Shown here in pieces: positions 22,295-26,423 of a stretch of DNA of 26,423 nucleotides (position 1 is its first letter; the number at the start of each line of letters is the position of its first letter). Under the pieces are notes generated by a model, which worked only from the letters and a program-made list of their open reading frames with translations, searched no databases and was not told the origin of the DNA. The position numbers and the translations under genes were made by a program. Source of the DNA: Alphaproteobacteria bacterium UBA6187 (GTDB taxonomy: Bacteria; Pseudomonadota; Alphaproteobacteria; Rickettsiales; UBA6187); assembly GCA_002422795.1 (NCBI GenBank), contig DITJ01000077.1:743-27165 (forward strand), written 5' to 3'.

Positions 22295-25200
22295 AAAAAC
22301 ATATTCTGTTACCAATGTAGTTGAAGAATTTAACAGAACATTACAAACATATTTAGAAGCGCAATATCATATATGGGATGAATCTCTTATTCGTGAAAGA
22401 AAAGCCTTTTTAGAAAGAAATGGTACGATTAGCCAAACTCCTTTATTAGAAGCTACTCCTCACTATGCATACGGAAAGAGTTTTAATGATTTAACAATTC
22501 CTCCTATTGCAAAGCATTTATTGAATGAGATAGCGGAATTAAATATTGGTTTATTCAAGCTTCCATACCAGCACCAATCAGAAGCATTAGAGCGTTTCTT
22601 GGTTGATGATAAGAATATTATTATTGCAACTGGCACAGGCTCTGGAAAAACTGAAAGCTTTTTAATGCCTTTAATATCATCATTAGCTATTGAGGCTCAT
22701 GACAAACAGGAAACTTCATGCATTCATGGCATGAGATCACTTATTCTTTATCCCATGAATGCTTTAGTTAATGACCAAATGTCTAGATTAAGAAGAATTC
22801 TTGGGGACACTAGGGTAGCTGATTTATTAAAGAAAAATCGTGGACGCAATATAACTTTTGGCATGTACACGGGAAGAACTGAGTACCCAGGAGCAAGAAG
22901 TTCAGATAAAGATTTAAAATTAAAGAAAAAGATTAATAAATTATCAGGTGGTAATTCTGTAAATTATAAACATACTCTAGAAAAAGAAGGAAAATGGCCT
23001 GCAAAGGACATGGAAGAATTTATTAGAAGTGGTTTTAAAACCAACGCAAATGATAGAGAGCTTTTTACAAGGCATGAGATGCAAGAGAAATGCCCTGATG
23101 TTCTAGTAACAAACTACTCTATGTTAGAGTATATGCTCATACGACCAATTGAATCTTCCATTTTTAATCAAACTATAGAATGGCTAAACTCCGATCCAAC
23201 CAATCAATTTACAATTGTAATAGACGAAGCTCATATGTACAGGGGAGCAGCTGGTGCTGAAGTTGGGTTGCTTCTTAGGCGCTTACAATCAAGGCTTGGA
23301 ATCGGAAGGGATAGAATTAAATATATATTAACTAGTGCAAGTTTGGGCAATACCCCAAAAGCGCATTTAAAAGTAAAAGAATTTGCAGCGGATTTGACGG
23401 GGCTTGTAGATAAAAATCAAGCATTTGAACTTATTTTAGGGAAAGTAGAAAATCATAAAAATTCTAGTCCCGCTAGTAATAAGGATACAATTGCATTGGA
23501 AAATTTTCCATACTCAATTCTACATAAAGATACTATACAATTACAGGAAGCTATTAGTGCGCTTGAAAAACTTGTTACCATAGTTAGTAAATATAAATTA
23601 CCAAAAATTTCTTCACAAGAAGAATTGCGCTTAGCCGTAAACGACTTTCTAGAGCAATATCCACCAGCATGTGAACTTTCAAATTATATAACTTCTAACC
23701 CACGTAGTTTAATTGATATACAAAATCACGTTTTCCCTAATTCTGATAGTGATATAGCTCTAGAATCGCTTATGGCATTATGTACATATGGAATGAAAAA
23801 TGATGGAAGAGTATACTTACCAATACGGCTACATACCTTCTTTAGAGGAATTAGTGGAATTTATGCATGTATAAATCCAGAGTGTTCTTATAAAAATGAT
23901 AAAAAATCTGATTCTGGGTTATTAGGAAAGTTTTTTGATTTTCCAAGAAGAAATTGTGAATGCGGCTGCAGAGTCTACGAGTTACTAACTCATAGAGATT
24001 GCGGGGCGGCATTTATAAAAGTTTTTTTGAAAAAGAGAGACGCGGATTTTGCATGGCACCAAAATAGCTCATTATCGACTGGCGGCAATTCATTACTTGA
24101 AGCACATTGCTTAATAGAAGTTGATAGGAATAGGAGTATTGATGGCGCAAAAATATGGCTACATAAGAAAACTGGCAAGATATTAAGAAAGTTAGCTAAT
24201 AATAACCCTAAAGATTACTTACCACTTATAATATCGGATAAATCCAGTCAGGAGTATATTCCCAGAAATACTTTTATAAAAGCATGCCCTGTGTGTATGC
24301 ATAAATGGTTTGATAATAATATAAAGATTATGGATTTAGCAACTAAAGGAGAGGCTCCATTCGCTCACCTTGTTACAACTCAATTAAAGACACAGCCACC
24401 TCGAATAGGGAATAATTATTCTAATCAAGGAAGAAAGAATTTATTATTTTCTGATGGGCGTCAGAAGGCAGCCCGTTTAGCAAGAGATATACCCCGTGAA
24501 ATACAGCAAGATGTTTTTAGGCAGGTTTTATTATATGCAGCAGATAGTTTTAAAAATCATGATATGGAAGCTAATGTAGCGGTGCTGTATCCAGCTTTCT
24601 TATGGAGTCTAAGAGAGTTTAATTTAAATTTATTTGATGGTGCTGATAATAGACAAATTATAGATGATATAAGGAGTATAAATAGAGAAGAATACAATTT
24701 TCCAGAAACTATCCACGAATTTAGAGACCCTCCACCTGAAGGATTTAATCAAGAATTATTGAGACAGTTAGGAAGTAGTTTCTACTCATTACAGGCACTA
24801 ACATTGGCTTATGTTATTCCTACAAATAAAACATTGGCTCAATTACAGAAAAAAATTCCATTCTTAGATATAGATTCAATCAAGTCTCTTGCTGTAGTTT
24901 GGATACAAAGTTTTTTAAACCATATGGCTCTTGATAAAAAGATTAGTAATGGAGCTAGAACAATGGCAAGAGGAGGTTTTCCGAATAAGAAATGGGGTAG
25001 ATCAAATGGATTTAGTGAAAGAAAAAAGAAATTCATTACTCCAATTTATGAAAACATAGAACAAATTGAAAGTGCTTTTATAGAATTCTTGACGGAAGGA
25101 GAGAGTGGAGCTTATTTTATAAGTAGTAATAAAATTGCAATTAAAATTGCAATTAATGATAATTGGCATCAATGTCAGAAATGTGCATATATATCGCCTG

Positions 25201-26423
25201 TAACCTTTAAAAATCATTGTGTAGCATGTGGCGCGCAAGGGGTTATAGAGCTAAACCCAGAAACGAGTGATTATTTGAGGGCAAGGAAGACTTTCTGGCG
25301 AGATCCAGTTGTAAGTATACTCCAGCACCATTCTAAGCCAACCTCTCTTAATGTTTGTGAGCATACAGCGCAGTTATCACATCGCGATCAGGAACAAGTA
25401 AGTTCAACAACAGAAGAATTTGAAAGGCTTTTTAAAGATATCATTTTAGACGCAAAGACAGAACAACCTATAGATATCCTTAGTTGCACTACAACTATGG
25501 AAGTAGGAATAGATATAGGAGCGTTAATAGCCGTCGGACTCAGAAATATACCTCCTGAACGACAAAATTATCAACAAAGAGTCGGGCGTGCAGGCAGACG
25601 TGGTGCAGCTATATCTACTATTGTAACGTATGCTCAAAATAGTCCGCATGATCATTATTATTTTAAAAATATAAAGAAAATAATTTCTGGAGAACCGCCA
25701 ACACCAATAATAGATATATCTAATCCTCGTCTAATAAAGCGCCACATACATTCAGCAGTAATGCAATATTTCTTTCATAATGAGATATTGCCACTTACGA
25801 ATAATAGTGGGGTATTTGATGCAATGGGAAAAACTTGGGATTTCTATAATAAAACTGATGATTTTACATTCCAAGAATTTAAGAAGTGGATTTCTAGTGA
25901 TGTAGACGCGAAGAAGCTTATTACATTAATTCAAACTTGGGTTCCTTCTAAGGCTAATGTTAATGTTTTGGATGTTATAGAAAAACTTATAATATCTCTT
26001 GATAATATTAGGCCAGAATCAGAAAAGGAAATATCTGAAGAAAACAAAGATATTATTTCTTTTCTATTTAATAGTGATTTATTACCATCATACGCCTTTC
26101 CGAAAGATTTATGTTCAATACAAATAGAAAAATTACGCAAAGATAATAATTATGATCGAGTGGAAGTGATAGAAAGAGCGCAACAGGGCCTTAATGTTGC
26201 CCTATCTGAGTATGCACCCGGTAAATTAATTGTTTTAAATAAACTTACTTATCGTATTGCATGTGTAGCAGCTAATAAACCGCATACAGAACAAGATCGT
26301 GCAAAAAAGTTATTTACCCAGGCTAAAACTTATAATCACTGCCATGAGTGTTTTTACACGCTGCCAACTAAAGAATTGAATGAAGATATACAGAGAAATT
26401 GCCCTATTTGTGATAGCAATAAG
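22278..26423 (+). CDS. Very large DEAH-box helicase, DruE/DUF1998-class (3' end outside window)
   Basis: The window holds 1382 codons without a stop. Helicase motifs in order: LPYQHQSEALE (about 95), Walker A ATGTGSGKTE (about 115-124), LYPMNALVNDQM, FGMYTGRTEYPG, IDEAH (about 314-318), LTSASLGNT (about 352), LFSDGRQKAARLARD (about 725), SCTTTMEVGIDIGAL (about 1066) and QRVGRAGRRGA (about 1100). Four Cys clusters lie at about 532-556, 671-674, 966-985 and 1354-1378. This layout, with a helicase split by a 350-residue insert and 'NYQQRVGRAGRRG...HD.YYF', matches DUF1998-class helicases such as DruE of Druantia. DUF1998 itself would be beyond the edge. It starts at ATG 22278, overlapping the previous gene. 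Confidence 0.85.
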   Translation, partial: MKKIHEKTYSVTNVVEEFNRTLQTYLEAQYHIWDESLIRERKAFLERNGTISQTPLLEATPHYAYGKSFNDLTIPPIAKHLLNEIAELNIGLFKLPYQHQSEALERFLVDDKNIIIATGTGSGKTESFLMPLISSLAIEAHDKQETSCIHGMRSLILYPMNALVNDQMSRLRRILGDTRVADLLKKNRGRNITFGMYTGRTEYPGARSSDKDLKLKKKINKLSGGNSVNYKHTLEKEGKWPAKDMEEFIRSGFKTNANDRELFTRHEMQEKCPDVLVTNYSMLEYMLIRPIESSIFNQTIEWLNSDPTNQFTIVIDEAHMYRGAAGAEVGLLLRRLQSRLGIGRDRIKYILTSASLGNTPKAHLKVKEFAADLTGLVDKNQAFELILGKVENHKNSSPASNKDTIALENFPYSILHKDTIQLQEAISALEKLVTIVSKYKLPKISSQEELRLAVNDFLEQYPPACELSNYITSNPRSLIDIQNHVFPNSDSDIALESLMALCTYGMKNDGRVYLPIRLHTFFRGISGIYACINPECSYKNDKKSDSGLLGKFFDFPRRNCECGCRVYELLTHRDCGAAFIKVFLKKRDADFAWHQNSSLSTGGNSLLEAHCLIEVDRNRSIDGAKIWLHKKTGKILRKLANNNPKDYLPLIISDKSSQEYIPRNTFIKACPVCMHKWFDNNIKIMDLATKGEAPFAHLVTTQLKTQPPRIGNNYSNQGRKNLLFSDGRQKAARLARDIPREIQQDVFRQVLLYAADSFKNHDMEANVAVLYPAFLWSLREFNLNLFDGADNRQIIDDIRSINREEYNFPETIHEFRDPPPEGFNQELLRQLGSSFYSLQALTLAYVIPTNKTLAQLQKKIPFLDIDSIKSLAVVWIQSFLNHMALDKKISNGARTMARGGFPNKKWGRSNGFSERKKKFITPIYENIEQIESAFIEFLTEGESGAYFISSNKIAIKIAINDNWHQCQKCAYISPVTFKNHCVACGAQGVIELNPETSDYLRARKTFWRDPVVSILQHHSKPTSLNVCEHTAQLSHRDQEQVSSTTEEFERLFKDIILDAKTEQPIDILSCTTTMEVGIDIGALIAVGLRNIPPERQNYQQRVGRAGRRGAAISTIVTYAQNSPHDHYYFKNIKKIISGEPPTPIIDISNPRLIKRHIHSAVMQYFFHNEILPLTNNSGVFDAMGKTWDFYNKTDDFTFQEFKKWISSDVDAKKLITLIQTWVPSKANVNVLDVIEKLIISLDNIRPESEKEISEENKDIISFLFNSDLLPSYAFPKDLCSIQIEKLRKDNNYDRVEVIERAQQGLNVALSEYAPGKLIVLNKLTYRIACVAANKPHTEQDRAKKLFTQAKTYNHCHECFYTLPTKELNEDIQRNCPICDSNK

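Larger units (their letters stand above)
14870..26423. mobile_element. Element 2: P4-type integrative element (right end outside window)
   Basis: It begins at the right repeat, followed by arm-type sites, a tyrosine integrase, an AlpA-like regulator, a DUF1376-like protein, terminase genes and a DruE-like helicase cassette. The genes are almost all on the plus strand. The right att is not in the window, so the extent is open, and the terminase and helicase parts could belong to separate insertions. Confidence 0.45.

Noticed and set aside
25131..25155. Tandem AAAATTGCAATTAAAATTGCAATTAA repeat as a regulatory site
   Set aside because: It lies inside the open helicase frame and encodes a repeated Lys-Ile-Ala-Ile; it is most likely coding low complexity.
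1..26423. CRISPR array
   Set aside because: No regularly spaced direct repeats of 25-40 bases with unique spacers were seen on reading the window.

Overview
The window is an AT-rich stretch of accessory DNA from a Gram-negative bacterium, probably a proteobacterium. The P4-type integrase, AlpA-like regulator, DUF3987/TOPRIM replication pair and 'NAxKHG' and zinc-ribbon proteins resemble those of alphaproteobacterial mobile elements, but no rRNA or core gene is present to fix the taxon. I see two integrated elements side by side, with three defence cassettes in or beside them.

Left flank (1-2744, minus strand): a three-gene ABC three-component (ABC-3C) cassette. It holds a Mrr-like nuclease effector, a small middle component, and an SMC/Rad50-like ATPase cut by the window edge.

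Element 1 (about 3019-14882): bounded by two ordered direct repeats, a 15-bp and a 13-bp block, that look like tRNA remnants. Read from its right end on the minus strand it carries an XRE repressor and ImmA/IrrE protease pair, two tiny ORFs, a TOPRIM primase, a DUF3987 ATPase, three small element proteins, a restriction-modification (R-M) cassette (C5 methyltransferase, NO VEIN/DUF3883 nuclease, second C5 methyltransferase), and a serine recombinase split by a -1 frameshift at a run of seven A. A GIY-YIG-like gene diverges from the repressor at the right end. Four related 18-bp imperfect palindromes lie before the repressor, the small-ORF/replication operon, the R-M cassette and the recombinase. 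This looks like one ImmR/ImmA-type switch over excision, replication and restriction.

Element 2 (from about 14870 to beyond the window): begins with arm-type repeats and a P4-type tyrosine integrase, then an unknown protein, an AlpA-like regulator and a DUF1376-like protein. A visibly more GC-rich block follows with small and large terminase subunits but no capsid genes. Next come a small antisense ORF and a 190-base highly self-complementary non-coding segment, probably a structured RNA. The last genes are an uncharacterised 315-aa protein overlapped by a very large DEAH helicase of the DruE/DUF1998 class, a Druantia-like defence module running off the right edge.

Start codons were often moved inward from the longest ORF to an ATG or GTG with a good Shine-Dalgarno sequence. 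Family names come from motif recognition by eye; no database search was run.
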